In this document: one piece after another, positions 7,204 to 14,890 of the stretch | Numbering within the stretch: the stretch's first letter is position 1 | Layout of the letters: every line of letters starts with the position of its first letter | IMG/VR virus record: IMGVR_UViG_3300027631_002122 | Span: 1-26,602 of that record | Reading direction: 5' to 3' (one strand) | Source: a virus | DNA: 26,602 bases | The notes under the pieces: generated by a model | What the model was told of the DNA's origin: nothing | What the model saw: only the letters and a program-made list of their open reading frames with translations | Databases searched by the model: none | Position numbers and translations under genes: made by a program

Positions 7204-7977
7204 CTAATATTTTATAAAGTTATCGCAATATATATCTTTTGTATCTAAATTATTAGCGGCTGGTCCAAACCAAGTTTTAGGTGCTATTATTTTTTTATTA
7301 TCGTTATTTGATAACCAAGATCCCCACCAACTATAGCTGCTATTTGCTATTATATGATCATGGCATTTAGATATTAAACACATGTCATATATCGGACTAT
7401 TAGAATTAAATACTATATTTTTTCTTTTAAGGTTTTCTTCACACCAATTTTTATCATCAGATGTACATATAAAGATTGTATTGCCATCATCTAATGTGTC
7501 CATGGATTTATTATAATAGTCTATTGTACACAATGGATGATACTCAGTATTAAATAGATATCCAGCTCTCCTTACATGTAAAGATACTAATTTTTTATTT
7601 TTAAATTGATTTATATAGATATCAACTTCTTTTACTGTATCCTCTTTAAAAGTAAACTCCTTCTTAACAATAGCAGAACAGTGTTTAAAATACTTATCTG
7701 TTTGAAAATATCCTTCAAAGTCTGTATCTTCTTTTATTTCAAAAACTCCCTCATTATAAGAAAATTCAATTTCTTTGTACAAATTATTTGGTTTAATTGT
7801 TTTTTTTACAAACTCTTTTAAATCAAAAAATTCAAATAAATAACAATTTTTTACTATTTCTGGGTCTATTGCTATTCTGGCGTTTAATTTATATTTTATA
7901 CCTAATAGAAGGGCATATTGAAACATTTGATTTCCTAATTGTCCATATACTCCAAGTTTACTAAAAGACACTTCCAT
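7204..7977 (-). CDS. GT11-family (alpha-1,2-fucosyltransferase-like) glycosyltransferase
   Basis: The protein has 257 residues, slightly short for GT11 (about 280-300). GQLGNQMFQYA (12-22), FEGYFQTDKYF (87-97) and HVRRAGY (134-140, the HxRRxxY donor-binding motif) are all in place. SDDKNWCEENL and SSYSWWGSWLSNN followed by IIAPKTWFG complete the family signature. The family transfers fucose from GDP-fucose in alpha-1,2 linkage. No GDP-fucose synthesis genes are in the window, so the donor would have to come from the host or elsewhere in the genome. My hand count gives about 26% G+C here, against about 39% in a sampled part of the 1805-residue tail gene, suggesting separate acquisition. Confidence 0.9.
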   Translation of the reverse strand: MEVSFSKLGVYGQLGNQMFQYALLLGIKYKLNARIAIDPEIVKNCYLFEFFDLKEFVKKTIKPNNLYKEIEFSYNEGVFEIKEDTDFEGYFQTDKYFKHCSAIVKKEFTFKEDTVKEVDIYINQFKNKKLVSLHVRRAGYLFNTEYHPLCTIDYYNKSMDTLDDGNTIFICTSDDKNWCEENLKRKNIVFNSNSPIYDMCLISKCHDHIIANSSYSWWGSWLSNNDNKKIIAPKTWFGPAANNLDTKDIYCDNFIKY

Positions 7978-7979
7978 AA

Positions 7980-8666
7980 TTATAAAATCATGTTATTATC
8001 ATACCTTGCTTGCACAGATGGGTAGTAATCCACTTGAGTCTCTTCTAGGGTAGAATACCCTGGGATTTGCCAAGCTAGATTTTTATTGCACATATATAAA
8101 TTATTTTGATGGTCTAGGGCTAGATCATGATAGCATATGTCAATTACCGGTATATGTTTAAACGGTATTTTTAATATTTTATCATAAAAATGATTATTAA
8201 CTGCATATGCATGTGCTGATAGTGCGCCTAATGACCTGCCTAGGTTATCTGTTACCTTTTGGTATATTAATGGGTTACAACCTATATAAAACATATCCCA
8301 TCTTTCCCTTATCTTTAAGTCTTCTATTGTTTTAGATAACTCCTCTATTATATCATCATGTAATGTAACATCATCTTCAAAAATTAGTACATTTTTATAC
8401 TGCATTAATTTTGCTCTAAGTACTACATTTATGTGTGATAAAGCACAAGATTTTGTAAACCTGGCATGTTCAGGTCTTTCATCGTTTCTAAAAAAACAAC
8501 CATCTTGTTTAATACTTTCATTTTGTTCAGGAGATAGTGTTATTGCTGGGAATCTTTCTGCTTTTATGCCAAACTTAGAAAATAATTTTTCTATATGGTC
8601 TTTTCTATCTGTTCTCTCTTCTAGATTTATGTAGAATATTTTATCAAAAAAATCAAAAGGATTCAT
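7980..8666 (-). CDS. GT25-family glycosyltransferase (LPS/LOS type)
   Basis: The protein has 228 residues. The N-terminal IFYINLEERTDRKDHI (10-25) and RFPAI (38-42) are the classic GT25 start; FTKSCALSHINVVLRA (70-85) and the metal-binding E97-D98-D99 (LIFEDDV) complete the GT-A core. AHAYAVNNHFYDKIL and a late PVIDICYHD match the rest of the family. GT25 enzymes add galactose or other hexoses to lipooligosaccharide, and eukaryotic relatives act on collagen hydroxylysine. The acceptor here is unknown. The start is fixed by the family's N-terminal motif. Two bases separate its stop from the GT11 gene. Confidence 0.9.
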   Translation of the reverse strand: MNPFDFFDKIFYINLEERTDRKDHIEKLFSKFGIKAERFPAITLSPEQNESIKQDGCFFRNDERPEHARFTKSCALSHINVVLRAKLMQYKNVLIFEDDVTLHDDIIEELSKTIEDLKIRERWDMFYIGCNPLIYQKVTDNLGRSLGALSAHAYAVNNHFYDKILKIPFKHIPVIDICYHDLALDHQNNLYMCNKNLAWQIPGYSTLEETQVDYYPSVQARYDNNMIL

Positions 8667-8671
8667 ATTTT

Positions 8672-9808
8672 TTAAAATTTATTTATAAAATCAATCCACA
8701 TTGGACCTATCTTTTTTATGTCAAAGTTTTCAAAAATATAAGATATACTCTTATCTCTCATACTTTCTTTTAATTCTATGTTCTCTTCTATCTGTTTTAC
8801 TTTTTCTACAATATTATCTATGTAATCCATCTTAGGCTCATGTGTAACCCTCTCACTCATCATTCTTTCCATATCTATATTCGGAGGAAAATCTAGCTTA
8901 TAATAATATCCTCCATAATACTCTTCATGGGATCCTAAAGGATATGATACTACTATTACTCCCATACCTAAAGCCTCTCCCATTGCACAAGAGTGAACAT
9001 CTTTATACACATGTTCATTTGGAGTGTATTGTGGGAATATAAAATAATCACTCGTGGCTAGTTCAGTAAATAATGTTTCTTTATCTATCCCATTTCCTAA
9101 ATTAACATAGTCAAATGCTACAAAATTTTCATCCCATCCTAACTCTTTTACAGCCTTTAAAGCTACATCTCCTCCTCTAGACCATTGAGCTGGGAACACT
9201 ACTTTCTTATGCTTTCTTTCTAGTTTCTTATCCAACACTTCTTTCATTACATCAAGTGTCATTGGATTAGGTATAACAGTTTCGTATACAGTTGGTATAT
9301 TTTCTTCTAAGTATTTTATATTTTCTAAATGATGCTCTCTAGCCCATTTTGATATATTAACATATCCAACTTTTAAATTATGTTTAATTGCATAATCTTT
9401 TAACTCTGCCATATAATATCCCCATGATAGATGACACCAATAAAAAACTCCTCTTTTTATTTTTGCATTCAAATTATCATACTCACCAAACCATAAACAG
9501 TTGACCAGTATGTCAAAGTTAACATCTTCAATACCTTCTAAATTTGGTATATAAGTATATGTTACCCCGTTAACAATTTCCTTACCTGGATTAAAGGTAT
9601 ACCCTCTATTGTTTCTATCTTCTTTTAGATTATCTCCTGACTCTTCTACTGCTACTACTACTTCATGGCCATTATTTGCTAGATATTCTGCAACAAGTAT
9701 GCTAGAGGTGTCAGTACCTGATAAACCCGCCTTGTCATATCTCATTTTATGACCGGTTATAAAATTACTTCTTGACCCGTTTCCTGTTACAACAAATAAT
9801 ATTCTCAT
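8672..9808 (-). CDS. GT-B fold glycosyltransferase, GT4-like
   Basis: The protein has 378 residues. The N-terminus (MRILFVVTG, then GLSGTDTSSILVAEYLANNG) has the Gly-rich loop and first helix of GT4-type enzymes. A short strand KKVVFPAQWSRGGDVALKAV starts the second Rossmann domain. HSCAMGEALGMGVIVVS followed by GSHEEYY resembles the ExxxxxxxE donor-binding region. The C-terminal FDIKKIGPMWIDFINKF helix is typical. Donor and acceptor cannot be read from sequence; a galactofuranosyltransferase activity using the UGM product is possible but unproven. Its ATG overlaps the TGA of the upstream glycosyltransferase gene (ATGA). Confidence 0.85.
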   Translation of the reverse strand: MRILFVVTGNGSRSNFITGHKMRYDKAGLSGTDTSSILVAEYLANNGHEVVVAVEESGDNLKEDRNNRGYTFNPGKEIVNGVTYTYIPNLEGIEDVNFDILVNCLWFGEYDNLNAKIKRGVFYWCHLSWGYYMAELKDYAIKHNLKVGYVNISKWAREHHLENIKYLEENIPTVYETVIPNPMTLDVMKEVLDKKLERKHKKVVFPAQWSRGGDVALKAVKELGWDENFVAFDYVNLGNGIDKETLFTELATSDYFIFPQYTPNEHVYKDVHSCAMGEALGMGVIVVSYPLGSHEEYYGGYYYKLDFPPNIDMERMMSERVTHEPKMDYIDNIVEKVKQIEENIELKESMRDKSISYIFENFDIKKIGPMWIDFINKF

Positions 9809-11058
9809 ACATTAATATCTTTTTCGTATCTATCACTCCACTTTTTTTCTTCATCAAACATGTACATTACTATCTTACCTGGTTTGTCTTGAGAGTCTAT
9901 TGTGACTGTATATTCATTTTTTGTAAGGTTAACATACTCTGGTTGCGTGTCTACATTAAAATCTTTTCTATGTAATTCCAATCCAGATTTTGTTTGTATT
10001 CCGAGTGTTATGAATTGGGGACTTTTAAATTCTAAATTTTTGAAAAACTCTATATCCCAGTCAACTGTTACATCGTATTTATATGTCTTAAACTGTTCTT
10101 CCCAATCTATTGGGTTTGGCGGTTCTTTAACTTTAATAGTGTAGTCTTGTATTCTACAATTTTTAAAATCAAAACCTCCATATACTTCGTAATCATGTAA
10201 AGTTCTGGCTGTTCCTAATCCGTATATACCCATATCTATTCCATGATCTTCTTGACCAAATAGTTGCCTAGTCTTATTTCTGGCATATATATCTCTTTCT
10301 CCTGAAGTCTTTTTTGTGGCGCTTTCTAAACCATGATCTTCCCAATGTTTACGCCTATAATTCCTAGTGTATTCGTGCCACATAACCATTCTATATGGGC
10401 TGTACATATCATATCCGTGCGTAAAGGCTCTTACGCTTAAAGTAGTCTCCTCAGTATATCCACCAAAATAAATGTCTGGGTCATACCTAACTTCGTCTAT
10501 AAATTTACCGTCTACAAAATAAAAATGACCGCTGATAGTTCTTGCTTTTATTACTTTGGTTCTCTCCTTATAATCCTGAATATACCACGGCATGCTCATT
10601 AAAAGCTTATCATATGAAAACTCATACTGGGACATTAAAGATGGCAATTTTTCATAACTACATCTGCACTCTTCTGGATCAAACGGAGTACAGTATGTGG
10701 TAATAATAGGCTTTTCAGACACTTCCAAAGCCTGTGCATAGTCTTCCATCATTATCTCATCCCACCCATCAACAAACCTATGATGACTGTCTATTTGTAA
10801 TGTGTATTTCTCTCCATCATACAAGCTGTTGGTGACGTTTCTAGCCCATCCTAATCCTGCACTCTCGCTATAGTGGTATTTTTTTATACGGAAGTTTGGC
10901 TTATCATCAAAGATTTCGGTATCTTCTTCTTCATCGTATTGCCAGCATATTCCAAATGTAAGTCGTTCAGGGTTTTTAGCCCTAGATAGCATGTCATCTA
11001 TAGTAAGTATTAATTGTGGGTCCCTATAGCTTGCTATCTGTACAAATATTTTATCCAT
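9805..11058 (-). CDS. PF11397-type (GlcNAc/Skp1-like) glycosyltransferase with extra C-terminal domain
   Basis: The protein has 417 residues. It begins KIFVQIASYRDPQL (3-16) and has GLGWARNV (68-75) and a QIDSHHRFVDGWDE block with D90-S-H92, the metal-binding DxH of this GT-A family. ISGHFYFVDGKFI and YFGGYTEETTLSVRAFTHGY form the acceptor and helix regions. The family's best-known member modifies hydroxyproline on Dictyostelium Skp1, and many bacterial and phage copies are uncharacterised. About 100 C-terminal residues (PQFITLGIQTKSG onward) form a small beta-rich domain of unknown role. It is the first glycan gene after the 669-residue tract protein. A TATATTTG box lies about 20 bases upstream. 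Confidence 0.87.
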   Translation of the reverse strand: MDKIFVQIASYRDPQLILTIDDMLSRAKNPERLTFGICWQYDEEEDTEIFDDKPNFRIKKYHYSESAGLGWARNVTNSLYDGEKYTLQIDSHHRFVDGWDEIMMEDYAQALEVSEKPIITTYCTPFDPEECRCSYEKLPSLMSQYEFSYDKLLMSMPWYIQDYKERTKVIKARTISGHFYFVDGKFIDEVRYDPDIYFGGYTEETTLSVRAFTHGYDMYSPYRMVMWHEYTRNYRRKHWEDHGLESATKKTSGERDIYARNKTRQLFGQEDHGIDMGIYGLGTARTLHDYEVYGGFDFKNCRIQDYTIKVKEPPNPIDWEEQFKTYKYDVTVDWDIEFFKNLEFKSPQFITLGIQTKSGLELHRKDFNVDTQPEYVNLTKNEYTVTIDSQDKPGKIVMYMFDEEKKWSDRYEKDINV

Positions 11059-11080
11059 AACACTTTTTTAAAAATAATGA

Positions 11081-11088
11081 CAAATATA
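11081..11088 (-). promoter_or_regulatory. Possible -7 box (TATATTTG) before the first glycosyltransferase gene
   Basis: In the 73-base gap upstream of the PF11397-type gene the minus strand has TATATTTG, matching the Bacteroidetes -7 consensus TAnnTTTG, ending 22 bases before the ATG. No TTTG is found at 19-21 bases upstream, so only half of the promoter is supported. This is one of the two longest gaps in the cassette, consistent with separate transcription of the glycan genes. Confidence 0.3.
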
Positions 11089-11131
11089 GTATTTTTTACA
11101 CACTTTACTACATTTTTACTATAATATTATA

Positions 11132-13141
11132 TTAGGATCCCTCACCACCGCAGCTTACACAATTAAATGCCCCTGTTGGTGTTGCAGTAAAGTTAGTTCC
11201 ATCTCTTGTAAATTCTCTAGAGTCTGCCCCATCAGATAACCAGAAAGTTCCGTTATTATCAACTTCAGCATCAAAGCAAGCCTGGCTAGACACTAGTATA
11301 AATATGTTAGTGCATAGACACAGTGTAGCAGTTCCTCCAAATGATAAATTAACATTGGTACATCCTAAGACCACATTACACGCATCTGCCGGTGTATTTG
11401 CTGATAAACTATACACTATAGGCACAGGTGTTGGAGTAGGAGTGGGAGTGGGTGTAGGAGTAGGTGTAGCTGTTGGAGGTTCAGGGGTAGGTGTAGGGGT
11501 AGGTGTAGCTGTAGGTGGTAATGGGGTAGGTGTAGGTGTAGGTGGTAATGGGGTAGGTGTAGGTGTAGGAGTAGGAGTAGGAGTTGCCGTTGCTGGTATA
11601 GGAGTAGCTGTAGCTGGCAACGGAGTTGCCGTTGCTGGTAATGGAGTAGGGGTAGCTGGCAACGGAGTTGCCGTTGCTGGTAATGGAGTAGGGGTAGGAG
11701 TGCCGCAGTTAGTTTGGTTTTGTAAGTTTCCAGCAAAAGCAGATGTATTCCAATAATTAATGCCATTAGAATAGAATCCATCTCCTACAGGGCTTGTTAA
11801 GCCGCTATCCTGATACAATATAACTCCGTTAGCCAAAACAGATGTTCCTGGTGCCGCATAATAGGTATTTGTAAATAAAGTAGGGTACCTACCACATGCC
11901 TCTAGGCCGCTAAGACTGCTATACGCTAATAAGAAAGAAGTGTAAGCAGGAGTTGGCGTTGGTGTAGCTGTTGCTGGTAAAGGAGTAGGTGTAGGAGTAG
12001 GAGTAGCTGTAGCTGGCAACGGAGTTGCCGTTGCTGGTAATGGAGTTGCCGTTGCTGGTAATGGAGTAGCTGTAGCTGGTATAGGAGTGGCCGTTGCTGG
12101 TAGTGGTGTAGCTGTAGCTGGTAGTGGTGTTGGAGTAGCTGTTGATGTTGGAGTAGGAGTAGCTGTTGATGTTGGAGTAGGTGTAGCTGTTGGTGTTGAT
12201 GTTGGAGTAGAAGTAGGCGTAGGTGTAGGAGTTGGGGTTAAGTATATAGCATATACTATAAACTTACACAGTGGTTTAGAAACCTTAGCTTCTATAGTTG
12301 CATAGTTTGATTTAAGAATACAGCTACTACCAGAGATACTAGTAGAGAATCTATACTTAGTTGTATAGGTTCCTATAACACTACTATTTAGAGTTACAGT
12401 TCCGTTACCATTATTAGAAAAATAAGAAACATCAGAGCCTGACAACTCTATTGATCCAGTCAAAGCAGTCCATCCTTTAGTATTATCATTTACTAAAGGA
12501 CTTATTATTTTAGGAGACGTAGAGGATGAAAAAGATATGTAATCATCCTTTGCATATGGAGGTATTGGAAATATACTCTGATAATCTGGGTGGGTGATTA
12601 TTATCAACCCATGCTCATAAAATATATTACCAACTAAAGTATTTACTGCTGCGACATCATATATGTTACCTTTTCCATCATCCTGTAAATTCATGAAGGA
12701 TGTAGATATATTAAAGGATATTTTTTTTACTGACGTGCTGAATACCTCTTTAGATATGGATAATACTTTAATGGTGGCATCAGATCCACTAGGAAAATCT
12801 TTGATCATATACCCTTGAGGAGTATAATCATAATAGGACCCAGAAGGCCTATATATAGATGCGCTAGCGTAGTTTAATGATTCTAAATTTGATGAATTAT
12901 CTAGATAAGACCCAGAAAATGACTGATAATACAAATGGTTTACTGAATCATAAACCAATCTATCGTACTCATTATTGGTCTTGATATCGTTATTATAGTC
13001 GAATATACTGCCGGTTTTTACACCATTGTATACTCTAATTCCATAAGACTCTAAATCACATACACTAACACTCCAATTTTTATTTGCTAAGTATGGAATG
13101 TTAGCTATATCTGACTTATATAAACGTTTGTATGCCGACAT
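11132..13141 (-). CDS. Large Thr/Pro-tract virion-surface protein with cadherin-like and Cys modules (669 residues)
   Basis: The N-terminal domain (about 1-205) is Ser/Tyr/Asn-rich with no match I can name. Residues about 208-295 (AKDDYISFSSSTSPKIISPL to NGNGTVTLN) resemble cadherin-like/Big_9-type domains, which carry DDxxxT...PLVND and NGDGTVT motifs. Thr/Pro tract 1 spans about 302-398. A module at about 399-479 holds EACGRYP, LYQDSGLTSPVGDGFYSNG and CGTPTP. Tract 2 spans about 480-572, and a Cys-rich module (573-669) ends the protein. Tract units are TP repeats and a 7-residue TPLPATA unit. The architecture is that of a flexible adhesin or tail-tip decoration. It directly precedes the glycosyltransferase genes, so the tracts are candidate glycosylation targets. 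Confidence 0.82.
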   Translation of the reverse strand: MSAYKRLYKSDIANIPYLANKNWSVSVCDLESYGIRVYNGVKTGSIFDYNNDIKTNNEYDRLVYDSVNHLYYQSFSGSYLDNSSNLESLNYASASIYRPSGSYYDYTPQGYMIKDFPSGSDATIKVLSISKEVFSTSVKKISFNISTSFMNLQDDGKGNIYDVAAVNTLVGNIFYEHGLIIITHPDYQSIFPIPPYAKDDYISFSSSTSPKIISPLVNDNTKGWTALTGSIELSGSDVSYFSNNGNGTVTLNSSVIGTYTTKYRFSTSISGSSCILKSNYATIEAKVSKPLCKFIVYAIYLTPTPTPTPTSTPTSTPTATPTPTSTATPTPTSTATPTPLPATATPLPATATPIPATATPLPATATPLPATATPLPATATPTPTPTPLPATATPTPTPAYTSFLLAYSSLSGLEACGRYPTLFTNTYYAAPGTSVLANGVILYQDSGLTSPVGDGFYSNGINYWNTSAFAGNLQNQTNCGTPTPTPLPATATPLPATPTPLPATATPLPATATPIPATATPTPTPTPTPTPLPPTPTPTPLPPTATPTPTPTPEPPTATPTPTPTPTPTPTPVPIVYSLSANTPADACNVVLGCTNVNLSFGGTATLCLCTNIFILVSSQACFDAEVDNNGTFWLSDGADSREFTRDGTNFTATPTGAFNCVSCGGEGS
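11599..11647. repeat. 49-bp direct repeat, copy A
   Basis: Identical base for base to 11998-12046, 399 bp away. Both copies lie inside the 669-residue gene in the same frame and flank a cysteine-containing module. Confidence 0.9.
11611..11694. repeat. Perfect 42-bp tandem duplication (two copies)
   Basis: 11611-11652 and 11653-11694 are identical. Each encodes 14 residues of the Thr/Pro tract. Perfect identity implies recent slippage or unequal exchange. Confidence 0.9.
11949..12238. repeat. Thr/Pro-coding tandem repeat tract 1 of the 669-residue protein
   Basis: Same 21-bp units as tract 2 in its lower-coordinate half, grading into TP, TSTPT and TATPT units at its upper end, which encodes the N-terminal side. 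Only T, P, A, S, L and I residues are encoded. Confidence 0.9.
11998..12046. repeat. 49-bp direct repeat, copy B
   Basis: Exact copy of 11599-11647. The 399-bp spacing is a multiple of three. Confidence 0.9.
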
Positions 13142-13158
13142 ATGTAGTCATCTCGAAT

Positions 13159-14187
13159 TTAAAATTCTAATTTGACTCTACATGTTATCTGCTTGGTGAA
13201 ATCTTTTGGCAAAGGTTTACTTAATTTAGCAACAGCCAAAAGCTCATTAGCATCGTTATATAATCCTATAGTTGTAGGAAATACCTGCGGATTGTCAATT
13301 AGTATTGAGTATAGTACATTTCCATTCTCATCTATAATAGATGGGTTTGTTGTATAGTTTAACTGAGAGCTTTTTGCATTTACAAAGAAGTATCTAGATG
13401 ATATAGTCTCTTCGCTTTTTGCTTGAAATAATGATCCAGAATTGATTACTCTATATAATCTATCTGCATTTATATTATATACGGCTGTATATGATTTTGC
13501 ATTTGTTTCGTCTATAGTCATTCCTATTCCTCCGTTAGCATATGATAGAGCCAGAGCTCTTGGGTTTAGAATATAAACCCCCATATCTGGGAAGAAGTAT
13601 CCGTAGCTGCCGCTATCGGTCTGTATTGATGATGTATTGTAGCTGCTACCGTTTGATCCGCTTACAATATAGTACACTCTATTTCCACCAATAAAACTAT
13701 TTACAGAAGTGTCTTTACTATTGTCGGTCAAGTATATATAGCTACTACCATTCTTTAGAGCTAAGTTCCAAGTACCTGTATTAATCTTTTCTTTATATCT
13801 AGATCTATTTACATTTATTGCAAATATGTCTCTAGATACACCTCCATTTCCACCGAAATTAAACACACTGCCTTCATCTCCGTACACTAAGTTTCTAAAC
13901 TGTCCGTATATATCTCTGGTAGGAGTTTTTTCATCTACTAGGCTATTAAATACAGCAGATCCGCTACCTGATATATGTCCATAGGCAACAGAATATTGTA
14001 CCTCAGACCCATCACTTCCGTATAGAAGGTTATATACATTTAGATAATACTTTCCAGTATTATCAGTTTGTTGAGTACTAGCTGTGTATGATGCTGTTAG
14101 ATTGTATACGTTAGCCGTCCATATAGGGGCCGTTATAGCCTCTGAACTTATTACACTATCATCATCTTGAAATGGTATGAATGACAT
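13159..14187 (-). CDS. Virion structural protein (342 residues), paralogue parent of the 99-residue protein
   Basis: Ser/Tyr/Gly-rich and beta-rich, this looks like a tail or fibre component. Recognisable stretches are KTPTRDIYGQFRNLVYGDEG, SRDIFAINVNRSRYKEKI, YYIVSGSNGSS, GVYILNPRALAL and the C-terminal GLYNDANELLAVAKLSKPLP. I know this series of motifs from uncharacterised structural proteins of marine tailed phages, but no function has been assigned that I can cite. Its ATG overlaps the stop of the 219-residue gene upstream by one base (TAATG). It is the last gene of the tail module before the accessory cassette, and its C-terminal domain recurs at the cassette's far end. Confidence 0.85.
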   Translation of the reverse strand: MSFIPFQDDDSVISSEAITAPIWTANVYNLTASYTASTQQTDNTGKYYLNVYNLLYGSDGSEVQYSVAYGHISGSGSAVFNSLVDEKTPTRDIYGQFRNLVYGDEGSVFNFGGNGGVSRDIFAINVNRSRYKEKINTGTWNLALKNGSSYIYLTDNSKDTSVNSFIGGNRVYYIVSGSNGSSYNTSSIQTDSGSYGYFFPDMGVYILNPRALALSYANGGIGMTIDETNAKSYTAVYNINADRLYRVINSGSLFQAKSEETISSRYFFVNAKSSQLNYTTNPSIIDENGNVLYSILIDNPQVFPTTIGLYNDANELLAVAKLSKPLPKDFTKQITCRVKLEF

Positions 14188-14846
14188 TATTTATTCTTTT
14201 TTACAGTTAATGGAATAGTAATTCTAGCACCTGAATCTCTTCCTACTACAGTTATGGTTGTGCTAAGACTTGTTAATGTGCTACCAAATAGGGTATCTAT
14301 TGTGGTACCTACCAAAGTAAATGAAGTTCCAATGGCAGTCTTGCTTATTTGAGTTCCCGTAGTAGTGTTTAAATCAGATATGCCAAGATTAGTCGTGTCT
14401 ATTCCTATACCTGTAAAGGTAGACAATAATCTTGCATCTCCAACAGTTACTACATATCCGCTAGGTTCGAATGTAGATGTAGCTCCTAAATAGTTCAAAG
14501 TCTGTGGAGTTATCACTATTGAAGCCGCTTGCTTAAGAACTATGCTAGCATACCCTACATTTATAACTGGGAGTTTGCTTGTTCCTCTAGGAAGTGTTAC
14601 CAACTTATATTTCATAATTTGGTTCTCATCTGGGAATGCTTCTAATAGGGGTAGGTTTTCTATAGCTTCTCCATAAAAAGCCGAGCCTGAGGGGTGTGTT
14701 GTATTATACAACGTATAATCTATCTCATCATCAGCCATTGCAAACTGTGTAATCCTGAATGACCCATCGTTCCTGGCTAGGAGTTCCCTGCCTTTTTTAG
14801 TCAAAATTGCATCGACAGTTACTACATTATTGTTTAAATATCCCAT
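14187..14846 (-). CDS. Conserved phage structural protein (219 residues)
   Basis: The N-terminal 100 residues hold strongly conserved-looking text: ILTKKGRELLARNDGSFRIT, QFAMADDEIDYTLYN, HPSGSAFYGEAIENLPLLEA. I recognise this block from virion proteins of marine and Bacteroidetes phages that accompany the large LamG-type protein. The C-terminal half is a Thr/Ser-rich beta domain resembling an Ig-like fold (ITPQTLNYLGATSTF through TTITVVGRDSGARITIPL), which may be exposed on the virion. It is coupled to the 342-residue gene. The exact position in the tail is unknown. Confidence 0.82.
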   Translation of the reverse strand: MGYLNNNVVTVDAILTKKGRELLARNDGSFRITQFAMADDEIDYTLYNTTHPSGSAFYGEAIENLPLLEAFPDENQIMKYKLVTLPRGTSKLPVINVGYASIVLKQAASIVITPQTLNYLGATSTFEPSGYVVTVGDARLLSTFTGIGIDTTNLGISDLNTTTGTQISKTAIGTSFTLVGTTIDTLFGSTLTSLSTTITVVGRDSGARITIPLTVKKNK

Positions 14847-14890
14847 TTTTGTAATTTGTATATATAAATATTAAGATTTATCATTTTAGG

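Larger units (their letters stand above)
11425..11702. repeat. Thr/Pro-coding tandem repeat tract 2 of the 669-residue protein
   Basis: Degenerate 6-bp (TP) and 21-bp (seven-residue TPLPATA) units. The 21-bp units alternate between two synonymous spellings, ggagtagctgtagctggcaac-like and ggagttgccgttgctggtaat-like, giving a 42-bp higher-order period. Confidence 0.9.

Noticed and set aside
8680-8687. TATAAATA on the minus strand before the GT25 gene, like a T4 late promoter
   Set aside because: It is part of the last codons of the preceding glycosyltransferase gene and no other late-promoter sites are consistently placed.
11120-11131. 12-bp palindrome tataatattata after the 669-residue gene, as a possible terminator
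   Set aside because: It is pure A/T with no loop and no GC-rich stem; it would not form a stable hairpin.
11304-11756. Open frame on the plus strand, Gly/Val-rich, 150 codons
   Set aside because: It is the mirror of the Thr/Pro repeats in the minus-strand gene; the low-complexity GVGVGV text is what those repeats give when read on the other strand.
11425-12238. Regularly repeated 21-bp units that could suggest a CRISPR array
   Set aside because: The units are contiguous with no unique spacers and are in frame in a coding region; they are a coding minisatellite.
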